Below are positions 13,230-26,331 of a stretch of 64,000 nt of DNA, in pieces. This DNA comes from Pyrenophora tritici-repentis. Its lineage: Eukaryota; Ascomycota; Dothideomycetes; Pleosporales; Pleosporaceae. The DNA is taken from NCBI RefSeq assembly GCF_003171515.1, contig NC_089391.1, positions 4,774,001-4,838,000 on the forward strand. The letters are read 5' to 3'. The notes under the pieces are model-generated. The model did no database searches. It saw only the letters and a list, made by a program, of their open reading frames with translations, and was not told the DNA's origin. How positions within the stretch are numbered: position 1 is the first letter of the stretch; the number at the start of each line of letters is the position of its first letter. A program made the translations under genes and the position numbers.

Positions 13230-14202
13230 TCACAATTGTTCGGCAATCCACTCCCACCACTTATCCATATCAGCCCCCTCCTTACCAGCAACCACATTAC
13301 CACCAATCACTTGCACATTCGTCCCACTCTCCCGCATCTGCTCAAAAGTGAAAAAGCCCTCTCCACCCTCACCGAGCCATTCCTTCTCCTCATCTACATC
13401 ATCCTCTCCGCCACTCAGTGCCGCTCCAGCATCCCTGAGTGCCTTTGCCTTGTTACTCCTGACCTCTGTGATGGTCTTCTCCAGCAGATCCTTCACCAGG
13501 TGCGGGGGCAGCGCAGTAAAGAGGTCCATCTTGTTGGCAGCAACGAGGACAGGAATTTCCTTTGGTCCCTTGCTCGAAGTTGCGTTGGTGTAGCGTTTCT
13601 GGAGTGAGAGCAGGATGTCGTGGAGATACTCTGCAGCTTCGTTCAAGTTGGTTTCGTTGCTCAATTGGGCCGAATCGACTACGAAGATGATTGCGCGAAT
13701 GTTCTTCAGGTCGGCGATTTGCGCGGTGGCATAGTGGCGCAGTTTACCATGGCCGGGCGTGTCGATGAGGAGGAAATTGCGAGAACGTTCAAAGGCTGGG
13801 TCGCCTGGTGAGCGGTAGTGTGAGGACGCCGGCACGTGTGGGCTGGGCAGGATGGCGGAGACGGTGAGAGGCGTCGTGGATGTGTGGGTTTGGGTTGTGG
13901 TATTGCGCTCCGCCTGCATATGTGTTAGAAATATCACATTAAAAACCTCTTGCCCTATGCAGCCATTGAGCCATGCATGGAACGGAAGCGGATCGTACCA
14001 ATGTTGTAAAGGCAGTCTTTCCGCCACCACTCGGCCCGACAAGCAGGAAGGTGGGTAACTGTGCAGCGGCGGCAGCCTTCTTATACAAGAGCGCATGGAC
14101 TATTATCGGCAATCCCAGCGCGACAATGATTGTAATGAAGATGATAGTGAGGTTTGGCGAGAAGGCTGCAGTGAGCCAGCTGTCCTGATCATACCACGCC
14201 AT
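13230..14202 (-). CDS. SRP102: Signal recognition particle receptor beta subunit
   Basis: Exons 14202-13999 and 13913-13230 (85-nt intron, phase 0) give 295 aa. The protein is a membrane-anchored small GTPase that holds the SRP receptor alpha subunit at the endoplasmic reticulum for cotranslational targeting. Seen: an N-terminal hydrophobic anchor (about residues 18-40, LTIIFITIIVALGLPIIVHAL), the G1 loop GPSGGGKT just after it, a G3 motif DTPGHGKLR, and G4 ANKMD. The C-terminal region carries an acidic insert (EDDVDEEKEW) and ends in a WWEWI tryptophan cluster. Length matches the usual 240-300 aa of fungal SRPRB proteins. The intron falls just after the P-loop. Confidence 0.9.
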
Positions 14203-15784
14203 ACCGACTGAGGAGGTCCTTTGAGATTGCGCAGAGTGCGCTGTGTATCTTCCCGATGGACTGGCGACAGGTGGTAAGAGTCGCGTGGCTCTGAAAGCGC
14301 CTGGTGTGCAGGGTAACGCGTGTGTGTTTAGCGATGACGTGACATTGTGGTCGGCGAGACTCTCAGCTCCGTCAAAGTTTCGGTGGCCGACCCCTGGGCG
14401 GCGCCAGGACCGCGGGGAAGCGGAAAGACCTCACGCTAGTAAACTGGCAAGAGCTTACGGGAACCTCATGCTTTCTGTTTCCATCTCAACTGACTTGTAG
14501 GCCATCTTCTGAAGCCACAATTCGTTGCATGGGGAGTCATGAATGATCTATTAAAGTGCGCAAGACGGAGGTGTACGGAAAAGCCCTCACCCCGCGAAAG
14601 TACCCTGACTCGCGGAACATCACAATCAGGACTGCGATTACTATGGTAATCGAAAAGGGCCGCCTGCATTCGACAACTATCACAAGCTTTTGGGGACTAT
14701 ATAATCATACAATTGGACAAGGGGCCACCGTAATTAGCCTTTCCGTGCGTCGTTAATCTCCCGTCCCGTCGCTGACCGTGCTACAGTTGCTCGCGAACCT
14801 ACAGGTCCCCACACTCCAACCGATATTGCATGCCTTTATCCCTGATGACCCGCCGACCTAAAGACCATTTCTGACCATGACCCATTACTCATAAAGCCAT
14901 AAATTGCTGCCACTGCTCAGCTTACACCGATGAATTCCGAAGGGCATTTGTCGACGCGACCAAACAGAGACAGCATCAAGGAGAAGGGTATGATCGTCGA
15001 CTTTTTTACCCGCATGCGCCATGCATTATGCATCCGCATCCATGATTCCTAATATGTGCCCATGCCTTAACACCATTTGCACAGCTCTTAATGCAGGAAG
15101 GCAACCATCACGAACAAAGAACCGAAAAGAAAAAACGTGAAACTGCAAGAAAAGAAAAAAGACAGTGAGATCGTGCTTCATGTACGTCATACAGGTCATG
15201 ACAAGATGAGCCGCTAGATGGTGCAGGATTAAACATGTTGTGTGATGATAAAAGGAAAAGATAGCAGAGAGAAAATTGGACCAGCGGGCGACAGACCACA
15301 TGTCATGGCAGTTCCGGAAGTCCTGCATGACCGGCTCGGGTTCCACGACAACGAATGTTGAGGGTACGCATGCTGAATGCAGTAATCCGCTAGGAATTTC
15401 ACTGCGACCAACATGCCCAAGACATGCGGTATAGCCTTGTCATGCGTCGTGTACACCCCTTCGCAGCATCCTTGCTTTGTCATGCCGTGTTGATTCGCCT
15501 AGTTTTAGTCCGTGCGTCGTTCGTTCAGGATGTGGTGGAAGTGCGGGGGTCTCGCTCGCGTTCGGATTTGCAGGGGATTGGGGTACAGTAACAATAACAA
15601 AGCCGCCGCAGAACCAAGAAGCGGTCATGAAGTATTGCTGAAGAAGTTGTGGACAAGTCGAGGATCCTAGTATATGCCAGGAAGGCCAGCCCCGCCGGTT
15701 TCAGTCCTGGTCTACGAGAGCTGCATCGTATTGAGCCTGTCAAGAGCGTTCATGCAACAGCGACGCAAACCTCTCCAGCGCTCA
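14203..15784. other. Intergenic 1.6 kb
   Basis: Upstream region of the SRP receptor gene and 3' flank of the Ndt80-family gene. No supported coding frame; a stretch around 15118-15170 is A-rich on the plus strand. Confidence 0.5.
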
Positions 15785-18594
15785 TTAATACGTGTGTGCA
15801 TGAATGTCGGGATAGTATCCACGGCTGCTTTCCATGCCTTCAAATCTACCGCAACCGCCCCCTTGCCAGGCAGTAGTAGGGTATTCGTCTTTAATCCTCC
15901 GCTCTGGTAACGGTAGGGTACTTTCGAGTTTGGGCGGGGCGTTCTCATAGATGGAAGATGGATAGTAGGAGTAGTCGTGTGGGGCATCCATCATCTTCGT
16001 GTCATCGTCTTCGACCATGTGCTGGTCGCCGACAAGACCCTCAACGGGCCCTCCGCTCAGCGAGCTTGCTGAACTGACCGAATGACTGCCGACCGGGCTT
16101 GGATCCAAGGAATAGGTGTTACCCCCTCTGTACATGCTGCTACCCATGCCGGTTGCACCGCTACTCGACATGCCGTTGCTGTAACCCGAGTACGACGTCC
16201 TACCATTCGAGCCGAGGCCATGATGACCCCCACCACCCAGACCTGAGCCCGGTGCACCTCTTGACGTGCCGGCGTTGTGAGGGCCTTCATTTTGGTAATG
16301 ACTGGGCGAACGTCCACGGACAACGACGGGATGCGATAGGCGGGCAGCGATTTTGACCCAACGAGGCTGGTCGTCTCGTGAGTTTTGTACATTTGCCCAC
16401 AGTTCCACGATGAGATGGTAGTACTGTTGTTGGGCGCGACGCTTGCCATTGTTTGCCGTTGCCGACTTGAACTGGATACGCTCAAACGAGTGCTGGTAAT
16501 TGCTATTGGCATGACTCGCAGGTGAGTACTGTTGCGAGGAGTCGCTCTCGGTTTGTAGGGGAAGCTGAGGCCCTGCTACCGTTGTGGACTGGTGGAAACT
16601 GTTCAATCCGTAGCCACTGTGTTCGTGGCCTCTTCCAGGGGGCGTGGGTGCCAACAGCTCCTTCTTCATGGCCAGCTGTGGACCTTTGTCCCGCTTTGGA
16701 GTGTGTTGGATCAGCTCGATAGTTTTCCCGGTTGTGCCGTCAACAGCAGCTGCAAGGGACACGGCCATGGACTGTATCTGCTCTGGCTGTTTGCCGTGGC
16801 CTTCAAGGTAAAGACGAGCGTTGGGAAGCCAAGGCGAGAGTTGATACGATACGTTTACAGCAAAGTAGTTCCGCCGGTAGCATGTCCACACACGATCGGC
16901 AGAGTAAAAGAAGCCTTTTTCGATCTTGGCGTCGATGCTAGGCCTCACCGTTGTGCCTTCGCAGGTGATGGTATAAGAATCTTCCTGGGGGTTGAAAGGA
17001 GGCGTTTCAGGGGAGCCGGTGGGGGGTGCATAGCTGGCTGCTTGATAGCCGCCACTGTAAGGGGTGAGAGGCATGGTGGTGGGCAACACACTCCTGGGTG
17101 TGTCGGGCTGGGAGTTGTAAGATCTGGGAGACAGGGTGTGCGGATATCTATGCATGCCAGGCGTTCCGGTTGTATAGTTGTCCCTGGAGGGCGCACCCAT
17201 TGATGGTGACACAGACTGCGCTAGCCCCGGTGATCTACCTGGAGGTAACATTGCCGACGACGGAGCGTCATTTCTATTGTGTAGCTGTCAGCTGTCATGC
17301 ATACTCGCCGGGTTTTACACGCACGGATGCGCCACAATGGATACATACAGTCGACGAGAGGAAGACATGCCGCCGTACCCACAAGCAGAGTTAAAGTAGC
17401 TGTTTGTATTTGTTAAAGAATACTGGTTGGGGAAAGTGCTGGGCACTGTCTGGGGGAATGCCGAGTATGTGTATGCGAGAGCAGACGAGGCGTTTGAGCT
17501 TGGCGAGGTAGATATGGAGCCCGAGCCCGAGTCTGAGAGAGCCGCACCGGCCTGGTAGCTGTAGAGGCAAGTCAGCCAAACTCGCAAAGCCAAAGCTATT
17601 CGGCCAAAGTGATGCCAACGACAACGATGTGTAACCAAGAAGTAGGGTGGCACGGTATAAGTCGTCAACCAGGCCAGGGGCGGTACAGCATCACCGCTAG
17701 GCTTGTCGTGTGATCAATGTGACAGACCAGCCTGTTGGGAAGCCCAGGTGCGCCATGCATCCGGAACGTGTGCGACGACAAGTCTGATTAAGGACATTGA
17801 CGACGTGTTTGTTTCGGGGTAGGGGACTTTTGCGCTTGGGCAGCACCAGGCGAGAGGCGTCGAGGGATGCAGGTTGGGCCACAGGCCTAGGCAACACCAC
17901 GGAGGCTGCCATGGCGGGCCGGGAAGAGAAGAACCAATGAGAGCGACGACTTACCCACTGTCGGGACGATGTGTACCGTAACGGCCTGTGATGGAGGGCT
18001 GAAGACCGGTCGCGGTATGTGCTAGGACCGTGTCGCGTCGTAGCTGGTCGGATACATACGAGTTATGATGCGCATGCGTATGCGCGCCGATTTGATCGAT
18101 GCACTCTTGGTCGGAAGAGAAGGGGTTGTCCGATGCCAGAGGCAGCGGTGGTTGCAGCACTGCTTATCCCGCACGTCAGCCAATCAAGCTAAGCCAGACA
18201 GTGTGTTGTTGAACAAGACGTGTGACAATAACGGACAAGGTGCACGACTGCGCAAGAGAGAGGAGAGAAAGGCGCGCGTGGGACGTGGTTGTACAAGCGG
18301 CACCGCGATCGGGTGGCCAGAGCAGGCGTGCAAAAGCGCACTACAGGATAAGGGAAAATAGCGGGCCCACTGCGTGCTGCAGTAAACAGAGGGGAAGGTG
18401 CTGGAGCTGATGCATTGGCTGTGTTGTGGTGCAATATAAAAGTGGATGTAGATGCGCGAGGAATGCTGGGATGTGCAAAGCAGGGCGGAGAAGAGCGCCA
18501 GTCTATTGCTGGAGCAAAGGACATTTTGGGAGGTTTGGTCCATCTGCAGCACATGGGCTGCAAATGGCCTCGCATCCGACTTACCTTGATTCAT
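15785..18594 (-). CDS. NDT80/PhoG (XprG-type) transcription factor (637 aa)
   Basis: My model is exons 18594-18585, 18159-17955, 17558-17349 and 17273-15785, all in phase; introns are 425, 396 and 75 nt. The first coding exon is only 10 nt (ATG AAT CAA G). It was chosen because the frame at 18160 opens with GTG right behind an AGCAG acceptor and a CTGAC branch site, and there is a GTAAGT donor at 18584. The Ndt80-type DNA-binding domain lies at about residues 240-465: TITCEGTTVRPSIDAKIEKG, FFYSADRVWTCYRRNYFAVN, and the later FERIQFKSATANNGKRRAQQ. The rest is Ser/Pro/Gly-rich and disordered. Fungal relatives (Ndt80, XprG, Vib-1) control meiosis, carbon starvation responses, extracellular proteases or heterokaryon incompatibility. 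Which role applies cannot be told here. The domain is sure, the 5' exons are fairly sure. Confidence 0.8.
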
Positions 18595-21500
18595 TTTTGC
18601 AGCAGAAGCAGCAGCAGTCGATTGCACCGCCGCTTTGCTATGCCTGCTAAAAACGACCGCCCTTGCGAGGATCGAATCTTACGCCGTCTGACGCCTTTGC
18701 GCAGCAGTACCGACACGCTGGGTCGACTTCGATGGTGCCGGCAGTGGCGAAAGGATTCGTTGCTGACAACAGATTCTCACGGCCGCCGAACTGCTCTTGT
18801 GCCGCCGTTCAAGACGGTGATCAGCCAGATGAGCCGGCGTCTCGCGTGGCGGTTGCAATGTTGGCTGTCCGAGTGCCGGGCCCAGCGTCAAAGGGGTGCC
18901 GAAACGGGATGGTGGTGATGGGCTATCGAGCTCGTCTAGCACGCCGTTGTTGGCTCGCTAGAGGGCAATCTGGGGGTTTAGCCGGCACAAGGCGGGATCC
19001 TCGATTAGCTGCCGCTGCGCTTCGCTCGGGGGCTGGGGCTCCGTTAATGCTAATGCTCGCACTCGGCCACCTGGGGGGTGTAATGCGGCTGTGGCGAACA
19101 GACGGCGTTAGGCCTACCTGGTCTTTTTTACTTCCGGTCGCAGAGCTGCGCCCACGTCAATGTACGTGTCGCGCGGTCGTGGCAGAGGTAGGTGGTCTGG
19201 CAGTGCTGGAGTTCGAGGGAAGGTGCGATGCGTCCTAGCTGATGCTAACTTAACCTACGGCGGCTGCGCGACACCTTAAACCCCAGAAACTAAAACGGGC
19301 TCGTCTACCGCAGACTATCAGGCCCACTGCTGCGCTTTGCTTCTTCCCGCGCTCTCCCCAGTCCACAGATCTGGACTTGTCGTATCTGGAAGCTGAGCAC
19401 AGACAGGTACGGATAGCGGCCCCGTCCTTCGCTTGCTCGATTTGCTGCCTACGACGTAGGCGGTGTGGATATGTCTCCGACGTCGCTACGTTGCCATCTG
19501 TCAGTCTCGAACAAAAGGTCAAGGACGCAATCCGGGTGGAGCTTACAGGGTTCAGCTGCAGTCTGCCAAATGAAACGATGTGGCGTCGAGTGATATTCGA
19601 TCGTGGCTGCTTGGGCGAGGATGCTGATCTGTCGTCGGATACTGAGGATCTGTGGGTACGCCGGGCTCGCGGATCTGGTGCTATCGATACGCACGCGCTC
19701 CGGGGTGGAAGAGATCAGGTAGGCCGGGAGCAGAGGATGGCAATGCCGGGACTGGGCTCCTACAATAGATGTGAGCCTGGCTCAAGGTGCATAGGGCCGG
19801 TATGGTGAAGGGGCCGAAGCATATATGCACGGTGCCCTGTATTGAAATTGACCTCTTACTCTCTCACGGTTGCACAGGACTACCAGGGTCGACGCCCCCG
19901 TGATCTGTGAGGCTGGTAGTGTACCGGCTTTTTGAAATCAAGACAATGACTTGGAGAAGACGAGTGAGAATAGTGGGGGGAGGGGTCCAGGGATACGAAT
20001 AGCTGTCGAATGAGCGGTGCATACAATGGGGCGGGCAGTAGAAGTACACTTGACAGAAGGAAAGACAGAAGCGCTACAGCTCAATCCAGGGTAGAGGCAG
20101 ACTGGGGGGTCATGACGGACTTGTTGGCCCAAATGAGAAGTGCCTACCAAGTGAGGATAGCCTCGAGGCATGATGAGCATGCTGGATCAAGATTCAGCCC
20201 CAAAGCAAATGACCCGTATTGCTCAGACCAGGCCGTTTTCTAGCACCACGGTAGTATTGGCAAGCTGCAGCAGCGAGCCTTTCCCAAACGAGCATGTATA
20301 TATCTCCGATGTCAGGAAGGGAGCATCTGCCCTGGTGCCCAGGCTCACCTCGATCGAATAGCTGCTGGCTCTGCATTCCTTGCACCGGGAGATGGGCTCT
20401 CCACCGCCCGGCCACATGTCGATTGGCTCGCCATCCAGAAGATCACAGTCCCGTGCAGCGATGCAGGAACATTGGGCCATGACACCACTCTCGAATGGGG
20501 GGCCGACTCGACACGGCAGATAGTGCCCGGCCTGCTGGGTCGGTCATGTTTCATCTCCATCAGCCGCCCAGAATAACCCATGGAGCGAACAGATGATCAG
20601 AGTTTGCTCCATGCCACGCCTACGCTGCATTGGACCATGGGTCAGGACGGCGTCCAGTCAGCACCAGGGCGCGGATACGCCAGCGCCCGACGTGGCTAAC
20701 AGCGCCACGGCCCGGCTGCCGCTGGCAGACGACAGCTCTTCCCTTCCCGCCCGTGGGCAGTGAAGGCGAGGGAACTAGAGGACAAGAGGGGGTTTAGGCT
20801 CGAGGGCCGTTACCTGTCACAGAAACGAGCGCGACGACACTATGAGCCTTTGACGACGTGACTGAGGTCAATGAGGGAAAGCATCTACACACAGGCGCCA
20901 CCGCCGGCGAGTGATGCGCACATGTTGCATCGCGTCGACGTTTGGGTTAGAGCACTCACAGCGCCATGATCCGGCCTTTGCTCTCGACAAGCACACCGCG
21001 ACCCGACCGACTGGTCGACTGCGCAATACTCCGAAAGAGGGCAGAGCCAGTCATCGACGACGGCCTCTGTGCAGCACCTCGCCATCTTGTAGGCGGCTAA
21101 CTATCGCCGCCGCGGCGAACGGCATATGGCCAGGCATATCGAGTCTGTCTACTGTAACGTCCAAGGCAAGTCGGGCGGCTGAACGGTAAGGATGCCAACA
21201 AGGCGGTGGGGACGCTGGCGGCCAAAGACGACCTCCCTTGCGCCTTTGACATGGACGCGATAGTCGATGGCCTACGGGGAAGGAGGGATGGGCGTAGCAG
21301 GGGGGGGGGTTTGGGAAGGAGCGCCCGGTGACGTGCAGCTTCCCGCGGATGTTCTCTCCCCCACTGGCGCTGCGCTATGCCTCTCTCGGCCCTAGCGTGT
21401 CTTGGCTACGCCCGCCGTGCTCCTAGACGTCCTTTTCAATCAACCACGGCCATGTCGGCACTCAACACCGCGACAGCGTCATCGTCCAGCGTCCCTTGCT

Positions 21501-24500
21501 GGTCTCAGCGAGAGCCCACGCGCGCAGGGTGACATCTCAGTCCCAGGCCTTACCGCGCTCATGTGTCTTGCACGTTGTGGCCAACCACCGAGCGCCCGGG
21601 GCTGACGCGCGACGAGCTATCATTTCTTCGCATTGCATTCCTCACTCACCCCCCAAGTCTGTAGCTCACTTTGATGCTGGTCCAATCGCCCACCCTCAGC
21701 CTCTGCACTAGGCGAGCAAGGCCGGCGGGCTGGCCGCAGGAGCTAATATGAGACTGTCCCGAGCCCTCTTCTTCGACTTCCATGCCTGGATAATCATCTG
21801 ACGCACCCCCCGATGGAGAATGCAGAAGCAGGGCTGCCGCGTAGTTTCCGAGCGCCTCACCGCACTTTGTACGCGGTCCCTGGCGCTCTCGGCACTTGCC
21901 ATAGCATTTCACTGCACCCATGCACAACAGCCGTTGGACTGTAGATGAAGATGGTGGCTGAGCCGGCTCACGAGATCGCCGCTTGAAGAAGACGTGCAGC
22001 TCATGTTGAGGCCACGGAGCACTCGACGCTCCTGCAGGGCGTCTGCTGTCGACACAAGCTGCTGCAGCCTCCCGCAAACCCCGTGACGGCCTTTGTCGGC
22101 GTCAGAATATGTCCGTAATCGATAAAATCATGGCGACCTGCAGCCGCCTTGAATGTACCATCGGGAAGATCAGGAACCGCCCCAGACCCCCTCTTTCTTG
22201 TCTCAGCCGACTCGAAGTAGTCTGGAGGCTGCATGATCGTCAGGCTGTCGCGACTGCAGTCCGCCGCTTGCTGCGTACGCGGGTTACACAGGGCTGCTTA
22301 TTTCGGGTCTCCTGATTCAACCGATCCTCAAGAGATTGACGTGATGCCGTGCTTGAGCAGAGCGACCTCTCCCCATGGCGGTACGGCCCGTCAAGTTGAG
22401 AACGACTACATACATTTGAACGAGTTACGGTCCCTTGCTAATGGGCTCTCTGAAGCACCGCCGGGTAACTTTCTGGTGGAACTGGTAGCTGAGGTCCAGT
22501 TCCCTGGCCATCGGATCGATCGGTGCAAGCCAGTACTCGACTAGAGTTCTGCAACGTTGAATGACGGCGCTGACGGCAAGTTCGTCTAGGCAACTCCGAA
22601 CTGAGATTCAGTCCAGCAGGACAGATCGAAGCTCAACTATGCTTGTTTGAGTTTTAGTCGTGAAGCCGCTGCCAGCTCATACGCACCTCACTTCGTTTCT
22701 TGTCTTCAGCAGCCCATTGTCAGTATCGCGCCCAAGCGAGCGCAGGGTATGCTGGCACAGGCTTAACAAACTCCGGCACTGGTTTGATTCCAAGACTCGT
22801 ACCGGAGCACATGAGGTTATAGTTGGCTTCAGTTATAGGGCGAGAGCCGGTCTAGATACGCCAACGTCCCATTGTCTGCGGTCCAGAGACTCGCACAACG
22901 GACCCAGCATCATTGCTAAACCAGCACGGCGTACGCCGAGGCTACTCGAGTGGCTCATATACAGTACATCGCGTTGTTCGACTGAGCCTTGATTTGCGAT
23001 AGTCTGAGTTCCATGAGTCCCTAGGCGTGCGCATGTTTCGCAAAGTAGCGATCCGACAGTCACCATGCCTCATCTGCTATGCTTGCCAGCACACGTGGAG
23101 CATTACAACCTCCCGTCATTGTATCGACATTATAGTGTGACCAAAGTGTGAATAGTCCTGTCTAAAGTCACTTTGGCGTGGGACTTGGTCTAAGCGGCCT
23201 TGTCATGATTTGGTAGCGAGACGTTGGCGTGGTACGGCGCGGCCGATGGCATCTGGTCCAAGATACAACAACAACAATTTGGACATTGCCAATCGGCGCA
23301 AGCTCAGTTTCCAGCTAGTCTTGTTACCATCTTCTTTGATGAGGATACTCTGGTTGACGACCCAGCTCTACTGCACCAAGACAATGCGCCGTTGTCATAC
23401 CCGTTAACCGCGCCAGAAATGGCCCCAACGTATGTTTGCGACGATCTTGCGTCAAAGAAGTCATCAAATCATCTAGGTCTCTAGATCCACCAAACAGTCC
23501 CATGAGTCCAAACTCGTCTTGCATGCGTCTAGGCCATGCATACAGCCTTTGAGCGACATATTCGGCCGGTTTCCGAGATGGCCGCGTACGACAAAGCAGC
23601 CGTATAACCTGGACGGCCCCAGAGTAGCTCAAGAACGATTGGTCTGTGCGGATGCCGTGGAAGCAAACGACACGGCCATAGAAGAGCGCCGCTATTTTAC
23701 TTTCCGCATCGGGATATTACCGGTCAAGACCGTTTGCTATGCGAACTGGTCAGCCACACATTTCTTTGTGACTCCATATCTAGCCCAAGCCGTTCTTCTG
23801 GCGGGGGTACAGCACGAGCATCGTCACAAGATACGCCTTTCGGCCACGGAAGCGTCAAATTGCTGTAAACCACAATCCGGGGACAGGCAATCGACAACGC
23901 CACAGTTCCGCAACATGGAATTGCCGTATTGACTCCACAACGCCGACCCCGCCTCAGACAAGCTCTTGTATTTGCCTGGACAGACTGGCATTAGCAGCCA
24001 AGGCTCATATACCTCGAACGTAGCTATCTCCTTTCGTGGCCAGTGCGCATATCACAATCTTGCTGTGTGATTGCTCTGGCGTCCAGTCATCTCTTACAAC
24101 AACATTCCAACGAGTTATGAAGGATGCTCTGCCCCTGAAAGCTGCAGCTATTTGTGATCTGTGTCAGCTGTACACAACAGCTGACACTAACATGCTCTTG
24201 AGGTGAGTCGTCGTAAGCCTCTCCTGCTCTATGCTGGCTGAACCATTAACACTGCGCAGCGTTGGCAAACAACGGGGCTGCAGCGGCTCAAGGGAATTTC
24301 CCGCATTTCATCGCATGTTATTTTGAGTTGGGCAGCAAAGCCCACGGTCGTGACAGGACAGCATTAGGCAAGTAATTCCTGACCCCGATTTTCACCCAGC
24401 CATCGGCTATGCCGCTGGAAGTGGATTGCTGGAGCCGCTCAACATCCGGACTTGATTTCTGCTCTAGCAACCCTGTACTTGCTGCAATATGGAACTGCCC

Positions 24501-26331
24501 AGCATATCAGTAGTCACACGCAGATCCGCACTTCGGCGACCCGACCACGGACAAGTCTAGCCACCATGACATCCGCAGGATCTCGTCATACTCGTTCTCG
24601 TGTCCGATCAAAGCGACGGCTTCTCCGGCACACTGCCCAGCAACTAAAGCCCGGGTGTCAAACACCAAACATGGCAGGGCCGGCCCAGTCACTAAATTCT
24701 TGGAGTGGCAAACTGAACCGACGCAAACTCAGGTACGCAGTCACGATACCCTCAGCATGACTGCATAAAGCCTGTTTTTAGGGGGCCATAGAAGAAGGAT
24801 TGGAGCATGCGATGCGCGTCTGCTCGTGCTGTGATCAGCTCATCTTCTGCTCTTACAAAGCGCGGGGGACAGGAGGGCAGGGGGGGCGCGCTGAACGCTT
24901 GAAACTAGTGTTGAGGCCGCCCACCTAGCTCGATGTCGTGAGCATTACCTGGCGTCTGTCTGGATTCCACAGCAGGCATGCAGGGTCGGGAGAAAATCCG
25001 CGTATACGAAGCATAGTTGAAGAACCCCCCAGCCAGCCCAGCCCAACAGCCCCCCTCCCGCCGCCGCTGATGCAAGCCTGAATAGACACATCATTACCGA
25101 TGATGGAGGATTATTTGCTGCAAGTATAGTGTCATGTCCGTTGTGGAGGTTACCAATGAGGGCAGTCAACGGCTGCGCGCAGCTCGTGCGTTTCTCCGTG
25201 GAGCGAGTGGGGTCGAAGGGCGAGGGTTCGGGGTCTTTGGTGCTCCCCTCCCGTTGACCTATTTTCTCAAGGCTTCTCTGATGCTCCCCTAGTTCTGCTT
25301 TGAGCAGTAGGTCACGAGGATGGCGTGAGTGAGTAAGAGTAGACAAGGTGCGCTGTGGTCTAAGACTTTGGAGATGTGTTGGGTAGGTCGTCGCCTTTGC
25401 TTTTTCATCATGATCAGGAGATGTCACTACTTGCATTCGCCTATCTGGTAGTGTCGCGGAGCTGCCGAACTGTGTTATGTTGGACATGCGCTATAGAGTG
25501 GGACTATGTTGCTATGCCGTTGTTCTTCCAAGGCATATGCTTGGTGATGGCTCTCATGTATTGTGAGCTAATCTAACAAGTCAAGCCGGGATTTGACAGG
25601 CTGGGGGGTGCTAATTTGCTCCAAGGTAGTGGTCATTTCTGGGCATAAGGCTCAAACTTTGCACATTTTGTCACGAGGAGTGCAATGGGGTGGTATGATC
25701 ATGACACAGGCGAATGGATCTTCCAGATAGCAAGAAGGATGGTGTGATTTGTGTAAATCCCATGCCCGCTTCCTTTTCTAGGTTTTCTGGATCAGTATTC
25801 TGTTGTAGCTTTTCCAACCTTTCCTGATAGACTCTTTAGAAGGCGTCATTGCGCACATCATCATTTTCCTTGAGAAGATTGACATTTTATATCGAATAAA
25901 GGCGACTCGAGCGATGGACTGGCTATGATTATGTCTACGGGAAAGCTGCATATGTTATTTGGTAGTGTCCACAGTCAAACATGTGACGTAGGGCACAAAT
26001 GACGTATCTGGTTAAAAATGAATGCGTAAACAAAGATTCTGCACTAATATCGCTTAGCGTGATCTAAAAGGCCTCCTTCCTCTATGAGTCCCTCACACGC
26101 TGTTGCCTTGCTATTGAGCTCCAACTCGCTAGTTCACATCACCACTGTGCACCTTCCTCGACTTCAGGTCGCCAGCTTACACTGACACTGTGTGCCTTCC
26201 CTCGACTCTCAAGCGCAAGGCCTACCAAGCCCGCTTAACAGTAAGATGAACCCTCCACACTCAAATCATGTGCTAATGCTTTCAAGGCTCGCCGGTCCTC
26301 CTCACATCCTTGACCGCGGTCGTGGCTACCC
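18595..26331. other. 7.7 kb without a confident gene
   Basis: The part next to 18594 is likely the promoter and 5' leader of the Ndt80-family gene. It contains a polyglutamine-like GCAGCAG stretch near 18602. Beyond that, frames of up to about 190 codons exist in GC-rich sequence, but they overlap each other on both strands and lack motifs. Also present are a G run at 21300-21309 and a perfect 11-bp hairpin at 24161-24187. The best single frame is listed separately (24945-25487). Around 25600-26250 the sequence becomes more AT-rich, then turns pyrimidine-rich before the next gene. Confidence 0.4.
24945..25487 (-). CDS. Possible hypothetical ORF (180 aa)
   Basis: An intact ATG frame of 180 codons. 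The middle is hydrophilic and helix-like (KAELGEHQRSLEKIGQREG, then DPEPSPFDPTRSTEK). The last 50 residues are hydrophobic and glycine-rich (AAAGGGLLGWAGWGVLQLC). I recognise no family. It could be chance in a GC-rich region. Kept only because it has a true ATG and a protein-like composition. Confidence 0.2.
   Translation of the reverse strand: MSNITQFGSSATLPDRRMQVVTSPDHDEKAKATTYPTHLQSLRPQRTLSTLTHSRHPRDLLLKAELGEHQRSLEKIGQREGSTKDPEPSPFDPTRSTEKRTSCAQPLTALIGNLHNGHDTILAANNPPSSVMMCLFRLASAAAGGGLLGWAGWGVLQLCFVYADFLPTLHACCGIQTDAR

Noticed and set aside
18160..18160. Start of the NDT80-family gene at 18160
   Set aside because: The codon is GTG, preceded by a stop and by an AGCAG acceptor, so it is an internal exon boundary.
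18667..18682. GAGGATCGAATCTTA as a tRNA T-arm
   Set aside because: The surrounding sequence does not fold into a plausible cloverleaf and lacks A/B box order.
18663..19238. 191-codon plus-strand frame in the gene-poor region
   Set aside because: No motif, low-quality composition, and overlapping frames on both strands of similar length.
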